DNA of 47,883 bases from an uncultured Merdimonas sp. (lineage in GTDB: Bacteria; Bacillota; Clostridia; Lachnospirales; Lachnospiraceae): assembly GCA_944378225.1 (NCBI GenBank), contig CALWGE010000017.1, forward strand, positions 1 through 47,883. Direction: 5' to 3'. The translations under genes were made by a program, and so were the position numbers. The notes under the pieces were generated by a model that did not search any database, was not told the DNA's origin, and saw only the letters and a program-made list of their open reading frames with translations. Each line of letters begins with the position of its first letter. Position 1 is the first letter of the stretch. Of this stretch, positions 7,130 through 15,205 are shown piece after piece.

Positions 7130-8791
7130 ATGTTATTTTCGGCTATTTTAGTTGCACTTCTGGCAACGATGGGACAATGGTGGTTTTTCGGACCGGTAAC
7201 AAAATGTCTTGTGTATCCGCTTACTACGGGTACTCTGGTGGGAATCTTTATGGGCGATCCCATGCTCGGCATGCTGGCAGGCGCCAACATTCAGCTCATC
7301 TATCTGGGCTGGATTTCAGCAGGAGGCACGATGCCCAGCAATACGATCGTAGCCGGTGTTTTTGGTACAGCTTTGACTATTCTGGCAGGCGCGGATCCGT
7401 CCATGGCAGTAACTTTTGCGATTCCGCTGAGCATGCTGGGACTTCTTTTGAACCAGGTATACATGACGGTAAATGCGGCATGGATTCATCAGGCAGATAA
7501 AATGCTGGAAAAAGGAAATATTAAAGGCGTCCGTTTTATGAATTTTGTGCCGTCCTTCTTTATGGCTCTGCTTCTTTACGGAGTTCCGGCATTTTTGATG
7601 GTAATGTACGGAAGTGACTGGGCGCAGGCGGCTCTGGCAGCTGTTCCGGAGAGCGTCATCAGCGCACTGCAGGTAGTAGGCGGAATTATGCCGGCCCTTG
7701 GAATTGCCATGCTGTTGAATTATCTGGGAAAGAAGATGCTGATTCCCTGGTTCTTCGGAGGATTTTTCCTTACAGTGTATTCAGGACTTAACCTGACTGC
7801 AGTGTCCATTTTCTCAGCAATTATTGCAGTGATTCTGTATATGAACGGAAACCGGGAAACCAAGGAAGCAGGAACAGCAAAGAAGGTAAAACGGCTTTCT
7901 GTGAATAAAACTGTCACTACTGAACTGGTTGGAGGAACGTCTGAAGCAGAAACTGTCAAATCTGAAGTTGTTTACACTAAGAAATTATCAAAGAAAACCC
8001 TGATTAAAACCTGGCTCTGGACTACCAGTACTGAAGCCTGCTATAATTACGAAAGACTTCAGGCTTTAGGAATTGCAAACTTGATGATTACCCCCATTCG
8101 CGCTCTCTACGACACTGCAGAAAAGCAGGTAGAGGAATTAAAGAAATACATGGTATTTTATAATTCAGAGGTGTTTACGGTTGGACCGATTGTCAACGGA
8201 ATTACCTGCTCCATGGAAGAAGCCAGAGCCAATGGAGAGAATATTACTGCAAAAGATATCAATGCGGTACGCACCGGACTTATGGGACCTGTAGCCGGAA
8301 TCGGTGATACAGTGATGCAGGGAATACTCTTCCCCATTCTGTTTGGTATAGGCTGCTCCATGGCGCTGGACGGAAGCTATATGGGTCCGATACTTTCCTT
8401 TGTTATTTTTGAAGCACTGATTTTTGGATGCGGCTACTACATGTTTATGACCGGATATAAGAAGGGTAAAAGTTCTCTGCTGACAATTCTGAAAAACGGA
8501 ACAGTAGACAAAATTATCAATTCCTTCAGTATTGTGGGACTGATGGTAGTAGGTTCCATGGCGGCCAGCAGAGTGACGGTAGGGACTTCTCTGACCGTTA
8601 CAGTGGGAAGCGGAGCTACAGCATTTCAGGATGTGCTGGATTCACTTGCTCCGGGTCTGCTGCCTCTTGGCATTACCATGCTTGTCTGGTGGATGCTCAA
8701 GAAAAAAGTAAATACTATCTGGATCATCCTTGCGATTTTTGTAGTCGGCATTCTTGGATACTATACAGGTATTCTTATGTATACAGGTTAA
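7130..8791 (+). CDS. PTS mannose/sorbose-family IIC-IID fusion
   Basis: One 553-residue membrane protein that joins two subunits usually made separately. Residues 1 to about 242 are a IIC channel domain (MLGMLAGANIQLIYLGWISAGG with many hydrophobic helices). A polar linker rich in Lys/Thr/Val spans about 243-287. From about 288 a IID domain starts with the typical KKLSKKTLIKTW and NYERLQALGIA, continues with GPVAGIGD and ends in two membrane spans. It forms the transport part of a phosphotransferase permease. GGAGGG precedes the start. No internal stop or ribosome site divides the halves, so the fusion looks real. Confidence 0.9.
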   Translation: MLFSAILVALLATMGQWWFFGPVTKCLVYPLTTGTLVGIFMGDPMLGMLAGANIQLIYLGWISAGGTMPSNTIVAGVFGTALTILAGADPSMAVTFAIPLSMLGLLLNQVYMTVNAAWIHQADKMLEKGNIKGVRFMNFVPSFFMALLLYGVPAFLMVMYGSDWAQAALAAVPESVISALQVVGGIMPALGIAMLLNYLGKKMLIPWFFGGFFLTVYSGLNLTAVSIFSAIIAVILYMNGNRETKEAGTAKKVKRLSVNKTVTTELVGGTSEAETVKSEVVYTKKLSKKTLIKTWLWTTSTEACYNYERLQALGIANLMITPIRALYDTAEKQVEELKKYMVFYNSEVFTVGPIVNGITCSMEEARANGENITAKDINAVRTGLMGPVAGIGDTVMQGILFPILFGIGCSMALDGSYMGPILSFVIFEALIFGCGYYMFMTGYKKGKSSLLTILKNGTVDKIINSFSIVGLMVVGSMAASRVTVGTSLTVTVGSGATAFQDVLDSLAPGLLPLGITMLVWWMLKKKVNTIWIILAIFVVGILGYYTGILMYTG

Positions 8792-8813
8792 TTTCAGATT
8801 AAAGGGAGGATAC

Positions 8814-9248
8814 ATGGTAAACGTAATACTTATCAGTCATGGCCGGTTTTGTGAAGGGCTTCTCGATTCTCTCAGGATGATAGGCGGAGACGACTTTGGT
8901 GTCAAAGCAGTGCCTTTGTTTCCTGGAGATACTGTGGAGGCCTACCGCGAGAAGCTGGAACATGAGCTGAAAGAAGCCTCCGGGGAGGGAACTCTGGTTC
9001 TGGCAGACATCAAATGCGGCACACCTTACCAGAGCGCTGCCTATCTTTCTAAGACATATAAGATGGCGCTGGTGACAGGAATGAATCTTCCTATGCTGCT
9101 TTCGGCTGTGCTTGAACGGGATGAAACGGATACTCTGGAGACCATTTCGGCACGTGCGGCAGACAGTGAAAACTATGGAATTGAGAGAACCATATCAGGA
9201 GAAGGAGTGAAAAAACAGCGTGCAAAACTTAGTATTAACAAGAGTTGA
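8814..9248 (+). CDS. PTS mannose-family IIA component
   Basis: A 144-residue cytosolic phosphocarrier. The start ATG 8814 follows AAAGGGAGG; the upstream in-frame extension lacks a ribosome site and runs into the end of the IIC-IID gene. MVNVILISHGRFCEG carries the phosphorylated His9, and LVLADIKCGTPYQSAA and VTGMNLPMLLSAV are family segments. It passes phosphate from HPr to the IIB protein. Its 3' end overlaps the IIB start by 29 bases, implying coupled translation. Confidence 0.9.
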   Translation: MVNVILISHGRFCEGLLDSLRMIGGDDFGVKAVPLFPGDTVEAYREKLEHELKEASGEGTLVLADIKCGTPYQSAAYLSKTYKMALVTGMNLPMLLSAVLERDETDTLETISARAADSENYGIERTISGEGVKKQRAKLSINKS

Positions 9249-9693
9249 CGATCGATTGATTCATGGGCAGGTAATGACTGCATGGATTAAAAACTGCCAG
9301 GCTAATCAGGTGGTTATTGTAGATGATGGGGTAGCCCAGGATGAATATATGATTGAGGTACTGGAAATGGCCATTCCTGAGGAAATTGCCATTGGAATTT
9401 TTACGAAGGAGGAAGGAGTGCAGTTCTTTTCCCAGGGACTGGACGAGCCGACCATTCTCCTCGTAAAAGGGCCGCAGGTTCTTAACTATCTGAAAGATCA
9501 CGGAATCGATATTGAAGAAGTGGATGTGGGCGGAATGGGAGCCAGAAGCGATCGGAGCGTACTGTACAAAAATATTTCCACCAGCCCGGAAGAAAATGCG
9601 GAATTCAGAAAGCTTATAGAAAACGGAGTACATGTGTATATCCAGGTGATGCCCAATCATAAACAGATCGACATCAATGAATATCTGAAATAA
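9220..9693 (+). CDS. PTS mannose/sorbose-family IIB component
   Basis: A 157-residue IIB subunit, which phosphorylates the incoming sugar. TRVDDRLIHGQVMTAW holds the phosphorylated His15, and VGGMGARSDR is another family segment. The start is GTG 9220 inside the IIA gene, with GAAGGAG about 11 bases upstream; no ATG allows the conserved N-terminus. With the IIC-IID fusion and IIA it makes a complete permease in the order CD-A-B. Confidence 0.9.
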   Translation: MQNLVLTRVDDRLIHGQVMTAWIKNCQANQVVIVDDGVAQDEYMIEVLEMAIPEEIAIGIFTKEEGVQFFSQGLDEPTILLVKGPQVLNYLKDHGIDIEEVDVGGMGARSDRSVLYKNISTSPEENAEFRKLIENGVHVYIQVMPNHKQIDINEYLK

Positions 9694-9736
9694 GATACAG
9701 GACGGATATTTTACAGAGAATGGAGGGTGTTGAGAA

Positions 9737-10522
9737 GTGAACACAGAAAGATTAGACGATAAAACAATTGTCATTACAGGAGCAGGAAGCGGCATGGGGG
9801 CTGCCATGGCAAAGGAATTTGCGTCCAGAGGAGCTAAAATTGCCATTTTTGATTTGAATGATGAAAAGGGAAAGCAGGTTGCCGAAGAAATACAGCAGGC
9901 CGGAGGAACCTGCATGTATCTGAAGGTAGATGTGACCAGAAAAAGAGAGGTAGAGGATGCTGCCGACATGGTAGAAGAAAAGCTGGGTAAGCTGACTTCC
10001 TGGATTAATTCCGCCGGCGTATCACGCATGGTTCCTTTTCTGGACTGTGAGGAGTCGTTGTGGGATCTTACCATTAATGTAAACCTGAAGGCTACCTTCC
10101 TCTGCTGTCAGGCGGCAGTAAAGCGGATGCTGGCAAATGGAGGAGGAACGATTGTCAATATGTCCTCACTTTCGGGAAAGAAGCCAAGCTCCTGGCAGAC
10201 TATTTACTGTGCCAGCAAATTCGGGGTGCAGGGACTGAGCCAGTCTATAGCTAAAGAATTTGCTGACAAGGGAATTCGCGTGAATACTATCTGTCCCGGT
10301 ATTGTACATACAGAAATGTGGGATCGGCTGAAATATGAGTATGCGAAGAAACGTAATCTGGATCCGGAAGAGGTGCTGCCTTATTTTGAGAAAAATATTC
10401 CTATGCACCGGCTGGTGGATTTGAAAGACGTGACCAATGCGGCACTGTTTTTACTTACAGATTCTTCAGCCTACCTGACAGGACAGTCCATCAACCTGGT
10501 GGGCGGCGAATGGATGGAATAA
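9737..10522 (+). CDS. Short-chain dehydrogenase (sorbitol-6-phosphate dehydrogenase-like)
   Basis: A 261-residue classical SDR: nucleotide-binding TGAGSGMG (residues 14-21), NSAGVS, NMSSLSG with catalytic Ser, YCASK with catalytic Tyr and Lys, and a C-terminal GQSINLVGGEWM. GTG 9737 is used as start behind GGAGGG. As last gene of the PTS operon it probably oxidises or reduces the phosphorylated sugar; D-glucitol-6-phosphate to fructose-6-phosphate is the step its counterpart (SorD) performs in L-sorbose operons. Substrate is inference. Confidence 0.85.
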   Translation: MNTERLDDKTIVITGAGSGMGAAMAKEFASRGAKIAIFDLNDEKGKQVAEEIQQAGGTCMYLKVDVTRKREVEDAADMVEEKLGKLTSWINSAGVSRMVPFLDCEESLWDLTINVNLKATFLCCQAAVKRMLANGGGTIVNMSSLSGKKPSSWQTIYCASKFGVQGLSQSIAKEFADKGIRVNTICPGIVHTEMWDRLKYEYAKKRNLDPEEVLPYFEKNIPMHRLVDLKDVTNAALFLLTDSSAYLTGQSINLVGGEWME

Positions 10523-10566
10523 AATAAAAAACGGTTTATTCTCATAGCGGGATAAGGAAAGCTGAA

Positions 10567-10620
10567 AGACGGGCAGAGTAGATTTTCTTTTCGAAAAATT
10601 TATGTCTGCCCGTCTGTTTT
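10567..10620 (+). terminator. Intrinsic terminator of the sugar operon
   Basis: An 11-base stem AGACGGGCAGA/TCTGCCCGTCT (10567-10577, 10605-10615) with an AT-rich loop that itself contains TTTTCGAAAA, followed by GTTTTT. Confidence 0.85.
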
Positions 10621-10633
10621 TGTACGATAATTC

Positions 10634-10661
10634 TTGAAAAAAGCGAAAAATTTAGTATAAT
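10634..10661 (+). promoter_or_regulatory. Sigma-A-type promoter of the rpiR-family gene
   Basis: TTGAAA (10634-10639), 16-base spacer, TATAAT (10656-10661). This separates the regulator transcriptionally from the upstream operon. Confidence 0.7.
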
Positions 10662-10700
10662 AAACTACCGGTGCAGAAAAACAGGCAGGAGTGAGCAGAC

Positions 10701-11456
10701 ATGATTATTCATTTGGAACAGGCGCTTTATCAGTCTCTTTCTGATACAGAGAAAAGCATTATTCATTATATCAATCAAAATGAAGAGAAAATCCCTTTTT
10801 TTTCAATTACACAGATTGCTGAAAATACTTTTACATCCCCGGCTACTGTGTCGAGGACTATTCAAAAGTGCGGGTTCCAGGGAATTTCCGAATTAAGATA
10901 TTTTATCTCGGAAAAGAAACTGAGAAAGAAAGAACAGAATACGGCTGACTCGCCTTATCTGCTGAACGAAGTTTTGGCTAAAACCTATCGGGAATGTACA
11001 AATACCATTGATAATCTGAATATATCTGAGATTTATCGTGCTATTGAATATATAAAAAAGGCGTCCCGTATCTATATTTATGCCAGGGGATTCACAGCTC
11101 TGATAGCGGAAGAATTTCAGATGTATCTTACTTTAATGGGCTATCATGCAGTGATTGTGAAAGATGTGATCTGGATGAAGCATACGGAAAAAATTGTAAC
11201 AGAAGAGGATGTGGTATTCATTTTATCCATCCGCAACACCACGCCGGAACTGGCTGCATCCGCAAAAAAAGCCAAAGATGTTGGAGCGAAAGTTGTGGTC
11301 TGCTGCTGTAAATCACCGACAGAGCTGGAAACGTACGCGGATGTGAAAATCATTGCTTACAGCGAGCTTATTATGCAGACCAAAGGTCAGGATGTATATT
11401 CCAGAGTTCCGCTGCTGATTGTAACAAGAACGATTATCGAATATATGAATTTATAG
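10701..11456 (+). CDS. RpiR-family transcriptional regulator (HTH plus SIS domain)
   Basis: A 251-residue regulator. Residues 1-77 form the RpiR helix-turn-helix (LSDTEKSIIHYINQN; ITQIAENTFTSPATVSRTIQKCGF), and about 105-240 a SIS sugar-phosphate-binding domain (ASRIYIYARGFTALIAEEF; EDVVFILSIRNTTPE). Such proteins sense phosphosugars and control the neighbouring catabolic genes. It lies directly downstream of the PTS operon on the same strand but behind a terminator and its own promoter, so it most likely controls the operon starting at 5.2 kb. Confidence 0.9.
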   Translation: MIIHLEQALYQSLSDTEKSIIHYINQNEEKIPFFSITQIAENTFTSPATVSRTIQKCGFQGISELRYFISEKKLRKKEQNTADSPYLLNEVLAKTYRECTNTIDNLNISEIYRAIEYIKKASRIYIYARGFTALIAEEFQMYLTLMGYHAVIVKDVIWMKHTEKIVTEEDVVFILSIRNTTPELAASAKKAKDVGAKVVVCCCKSPTELETYADVKIIAYSELIMQTKGQDVYSRVPLLIVTRTIIEYMNL

Positions 11457-11510
11457 AAGGCCGCCTTTGTTATGACATGGACAGGATGTCGTGTCAGGAA
11501 GCCGAAAGTC

Positions 11511-11539
11511 TTGAAAAATTCGTCTCACTGACGTAAAAT
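11511..11539 (+). promoter_or_regulatory. Promoter of the ABC exporter pair
   Basis: TTGAAA (11511-11516), 17-base spacer, TAAAAT (11534-11539). The leader is about 60 bases and ends in a GGGGAGGAG ribosome site. Confidence 0.55.
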
Positions 11540-11604
11540 AATTCTCAGTATGCGCCGGAATTCTCATAGAGAGTGAAAGGTGCCAGGGGAGGAGTTTTGC
11601 GTCA

Positions 11605-13347
11605 ATGAGGCGATTGTTGTATTTTATGAAAGATTATCGGAAGGAAAGCATTCTTGGACCGCTGTTCAAGCTTCTGGAAGCCAGTTTTGAGCTTCTGGTG
11701 CCATTGGTGGTGGCAGATATTATTGATGTGGGAATTGCGGAGCGGAATGCTTCTTACGTGATTGGAAGGGGAGGAATTCTGATTCTGCTGGGACTGATTG
11801 GACTGGCCAGTTCCATTACGGCGCAGTATTTTGCGGCGAAGGCTGCAGTGGGATGCAGTACACAGATGCGGGGCGCCCTTTTTGTTCATCTGAATCGGTT
11901 TTCCTACAAAGAACTGGATTCGATCGGTACATCTACGCTGATTACCCGGATTACCAGTGATATCAATCAGGTACAGACAGGAGTTAACCTGGTTCTTCGT
12001 CTGTTTCTGCGCTCTCCGTTTATCGTATTTGGTGCCATGGTTATGGCATTTACAATCGATGTGAAATCAGCTCTTATTTTTACAGGCGTTATACCGATTC
12101 TGTTTGCTGCAGTGTTCGGAATTATGGGAATTACAATTCCTGTATATCGAAAGGTACAGGGGCAGCTGGACAGAGTATTGCTTCATGTGAGAGAGAATCT
12201 GTCCGGCGTCCGGGTGGTTCGGGCGTTTAACAGACAGGAGGAAGAAAGAGAAATATTTTACAGAGACAGCACAGCTTTGATGAAAACTCAGCTTTTTGTC
12301 GGAAAAATTTCGGCCCTGTTAAACCCTCTTACGTATGCAATTATCAACGCGGCAGTTATTCTTCTGGTGTGGACCGGAGGAACTCAGGTGGATGACGGTG
12401 TCCTGACACAGGGACAGGTGGTGGCATTGGTAAATTATATGTCGCAGATCCTGGTGGAACTTATCAAACTGGCGAATCTGGTTGTAAACATTACCCGTTC
12501 TCTTGCCTGCCTTTCCAGAATCAATGCAGTATTTGAACAGGAGACGGGGATGCAGGAAGGAAATTACGCGGATGGAAAGATTTCCGGAACAGTTCCCTGT
12601 GTGGAGTTCAGAAATGTGAGCATGCGCTATCAGGAAGGAGCGGCGGAAGCGCTGGAGGATTTAAGCTTTCAGGCATGGCCGGGAGAAACCATCGGTGTAA
12701 TCGGCGGCACCGGTTCCGGAAAGTCGACTCTGGTGAATCTGATTCCCCGGTTTTATGATACATCCGAAGGAAGTGTGCTGGTGAATGGAGTTGATGTGAA
12801 GGAATATTCCTACCAGGGACTTCGGCAGAAGATTGGTGTTGTTCCTCAGAAGGCTGTTTTGTTTTCCGGAACTATCCGGGAAAATCTGTGCTGGGGAAAG
12901 AAAGATGCGTCTGATGAGGAACTGATGGAAGCTCTTCGGACAGCTCAGGGACTGGATATTGTGGAAAAGAAGGAAAAGGGACTGGATGAAGAAATTCTGC
13001 AGGGAGGAAGAAATCTGTCGGGCGGACAGCGCCAGCGTCTGACGATTGCACGGGCACTGGTTCGGAATCCGGAAATTCTGATTCTTGATGACAGTGCATC
13101 TGCTCTTGATTTTGCCACAGACGCAAGACTGCGTAAGGCTTTGAGGGAAAAAAAGAAGAGCGCGGTAGTTTTTCTCGTGTCTCAGAGAGCGGCTACTGTG
13201 CGTCAGGCAGATAAAATTATTGTTCTGGAGGACGGAAGAGCAGCGGGAATCGGTTCTCATGAAGAATTATACAAAAGCTGCGGAGTTTACCGCGAAATCT
13301 GCCTGTCTCAGGCATCGGCGGAGGAGGAACAGTCACATGAAGCATAG
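11605..13347 (+). CDS. Heterodimeric ABC exporter subunit with degenerate catalytic site
   Basis: A 580-residue type IV half-exporter: six membrane helices (about 1-310) fused to an ATPase domain. Walker A is GGTGSGKST (367-375) and the signature LSGGQ (471-475) is intact. The residue after the Walker B Asp is Asp496 instead of the catalytic Glu, and the H-loop histidine is Gln527. This is the pattern of the degenerate-site partner in heterodimeric exporters (TM287/288, BmrCD type). Its intact LSGGQ completes the working site of the partner gene, which overlaps its 3' end by 11 bases. Substrate unknown; drug or peptide export is usual for the family. Confidence 0.9.
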   Translation: MRRLLYFMKDYRKESILGPLFKLLEASFELLVPLVVADIIDVGIAERNASYVIGRGGILILLGLIGLASSITAQYFAAKAAVGCSTQMRGALFVHLNRFSYKELDSIGTSTLITRITSDINQVQTGVNLVLRLFLRSPFIVFGAMVMAFTIDVKSALIFTGVIPILFAAVFGIMGITIPVYRKVQGQLDRVLLHVRENLSGVRVVRAFNRQEEEREIFYRDSTALMKTQLFVGKISALLNPLTYAIINAAVILLVWTGGTQVDDGVLTQGQVVALVNYMSQILVELIKLANLVVNITRSLACLSRINAVFEQETGMQEGNYADGKISGTVPCVEFRNVSMRYQEGAAEALEDLSFQAWPGETIGVIGGTGSGKSTLVNLIPRFYDTSEGSVLVNGVDVKEYSYQGLRQKIGVVPQKAVLFSGTIRENLCWGKKDASDEELMEALRTAQGLDIVEKKEKGLDEEILQGGRNLSGGQRQRLTIARALVRNPEILILDDSASALDFATDARLRKALREKKKSAVVFLVSQRAATVRQADKIIVLEDGRAAGIGSHEELYKSCGVYREICLSQASAEEEQSHEA

Positions 13348-15073
13348 ATCAACTTTGAAACGTGTTCTTCATTATATTGCGGATTATCGCCTTTATCTGG
13401 CGGCATCGCTTCTGTTTGCGGTGCTGACCGTGGTGCTGACTCTTTATGCTCCTGTGCTGACCGGAAACGCTGTTGATTATATGATTGGAGAGGGGCATGT
13501 GGATTTTGATGCGCTGTTTCGGCTGCTTGTCAGGCTGGGGGTGGTGATTGGAGCGACTTCTCTTCTGCAGTGGCTGATGAATCTGTGCAACAATCATATG
13601 ACTTATAAAGTGGTAATGGACGTAAGAACAGAGGCTTTTGATCACATGCATGAGCTGCCTCTGAGTTATATAGACAGTCATCCGCAGGGGGATATTGTAA
13701 GTCGGCTGATTGCTGATATTGATCAGTTTTCCGACGGTCTTCTGATGGGATTTACTCAGCTGTTTACAGGAGTGATGACGATTCTGGGGACCCTGCTGTT
13801 CATGCTGTCTGTTAACGTGGGTATTACACTGGTGGTGGTCTGTGTTACACCGGTTTCATTTCTGGTTGCCAGTTTTATTGCGAAAAGAACGCATAAAATG
13901 TTTCTGCTGCAGTCTGAGACAAGAGGAGAACTGACCGGTCTGATAGATGAAATGGTGGGAAATCAGAAAATAGTAAGGGCTTTTGGATATGAGAAAGAAG
14001 CAGTTTCCCGCTTTGAGGAGATAAACGGACGTCTGGAAAAGCACAGTCTGAGAGCTATCTTTTTCTCCTCAATTACCAATCCGTCCACTCGTTTTGTGAA
14101 CAGTCTGGTTTATGCAGGAGTGGGTGTGTCAGGAGCTCTTTCGGCGATAGGAGGCGGGCTGACAGTCGGACAGCTCTCTGTTTTTCTGAGTTATGCCAAT
14201 CAGTATACGAAACCTTTTAACGAGATCTCCGGAGTGGTGACAGAACTTCAGAACGCTCTGGCCTGCGCTGCCCGGGTTTTTGATTTCATCGATCAGAAAG
14301 CCATGACACCCGATGTTTCGAACGGACCGGAGATTCAAAAGGCAGAGGGTCAGGTGGATCTGAAGGCAGTGGATTTTTCTTATTCAAAAGAACGGGAATT
14401 AATCCGTGATTTGAATCTTCATGTAGAGCCGGGACAGAGAGTTGCCATTGTAGGCCCTACTGGCTGCGGCAAGAGCACTCTGATTAATCTTCTGATGCGT
14501 TTTTATGATGTGGACGGCGGTTCCATCTCTGTGGATGGATATGATGTACGGGAACTGACCCGAAAGAATCTTCGTCAGCAGTATGGGATGGTATTACAGG
14601 AAACCTGGCTGAAGTCCGCCACAGTCCGGGAGAATATCGCATATGGGAAACCAGATGCCACGGAAGAGGAGATTGTTCAGGCTGCAAAGGCGTCCCATGC
14701 ACACAGCTTTATCCGACGTCTGCCGCATGGATATGATACAGTGCTTTCCGAAGATGGAGGCAGCCTGTCCCAGGGACAGAAACAGCTTCTGTGCATTACC
14801 CGTGTGATGCTCTGCCTTCCCCCCATGCTGATTCTGGACGAGGCGACTTCATCCATTGATACCCGCACGGAACTGAAGATTCAGAATGCGTTCGCGAAAA
14901 TGATGGAAGGCAGAACAAGCTTTATTGTGGCTCACCGTCTGTCTACCATTAAGGAAGCGGACCGGATTCTGGTAATGCGTGACGGAAAAATCATAGAGCA
15001 GGGAACACACGAAAGCCTGCTCGCCCAGAACGGCTTCTATGCAGAGCTTTATAACAGTCAGTGGGCCGTATAG
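13337..15073 (+). CDS. Heterodimeric ABC exporter subunit with intact catalytic residues
   Basis: A 578-residue half-exporter with six N-terminal helices and an ATPase domain. Walker A GPTGCGKST (373-381), Walker B LILDE with catalytic Glu502, and H-loop His533 (VAHRLST) are intact, but the signature is LSQGQ (477-481) rather than LSGGQ. This complements the preceding gene exactly: one composite ATP site has all consensus residues, the other is degenerate on both sides. The start is ATG 13337 behind GGAGGAGG; the frame continues upstream but that part overlaps the partner gene. Confidence 0.9.
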   Translation: MKHRSTLKRVLHYIADYRLYLAASLLFAVLTVVLTLYAPVLTGNAVDYMIGEGHVDFDALFRLLVRLGVVIGATSLLQWLMNLCNNHMTYKVVMDVRTEAFDHMHELPLSYIDSHPQGDIVSRLIADIDQFSDGLLMGFTQLFTGVMTILGTLLFMLSVNVGITLVVVCVTPVSFLVASFIAKRTHKMFLLQSETRGELTGLIDEMVGNQKIVRAFGYEKEAVSRFEEINGRLEKHSLRAIFFSSITNPSTRFVNSLVYAGVGVSGALSAIGGGLTVGQLSVFLSYANQYTKPFNEISGVVTELQNALACAARVFDFIDQKAMTPDVSNGPEIQKAEGQVDLKAVDFSYSKERELIRDLNLHVEPGQRVAIVGPTGCGKSTLINLLMRFYDVDGGSISVDGYDVRELTRKNLRQQYGMVLQETWLKSATVRENIAYGKPDATEEEIVQAAKASHAHSFIRRLPHGYDTVLSEDGGSLSQGQKQLLCITRVMLCLPPMLILDEATSSIDTRTELKIQNAFAKMMEGRTSFIVAHRLSTIKEADRILVMRDGKIIEQGTHESLLAQNGFYAELYNSQWAV

Positions 15074-15138
15074 GCAGAAAAACCGGGAAAAATTCCTGCC
15101 CTGATGAGTTATCCGTGGGTCCGCGGGGGGTATTTTGC

Positions 15139-15167
15139 TTGACAAATCAGCTTTGTATGATTATGAT
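15139..15167 (+). promoter_or_regulatory. Strong sigma-A promoter of leuS
   Basis: TTGACA (15139-15144), 17-base spacer, TATGAT (15162-15167). Only about 35 bases separate the expected transcript start from the gene, too short for a T-box leader. Confidence 0.8.
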
Positions 15168-15205
15168 AAAATGCAGTGGAAAACTGCGAAACGAAGAGGA
15201 GTGGA

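Noticed and set aside
15074-15138. Possible T-box sequence (GGGTCCGCGG) upstream of leuS
   Set aside because: It lies before the strong leuS promoter, only resembles the T-box core, and there is no specifier stem or antiterminator/terminator pair.
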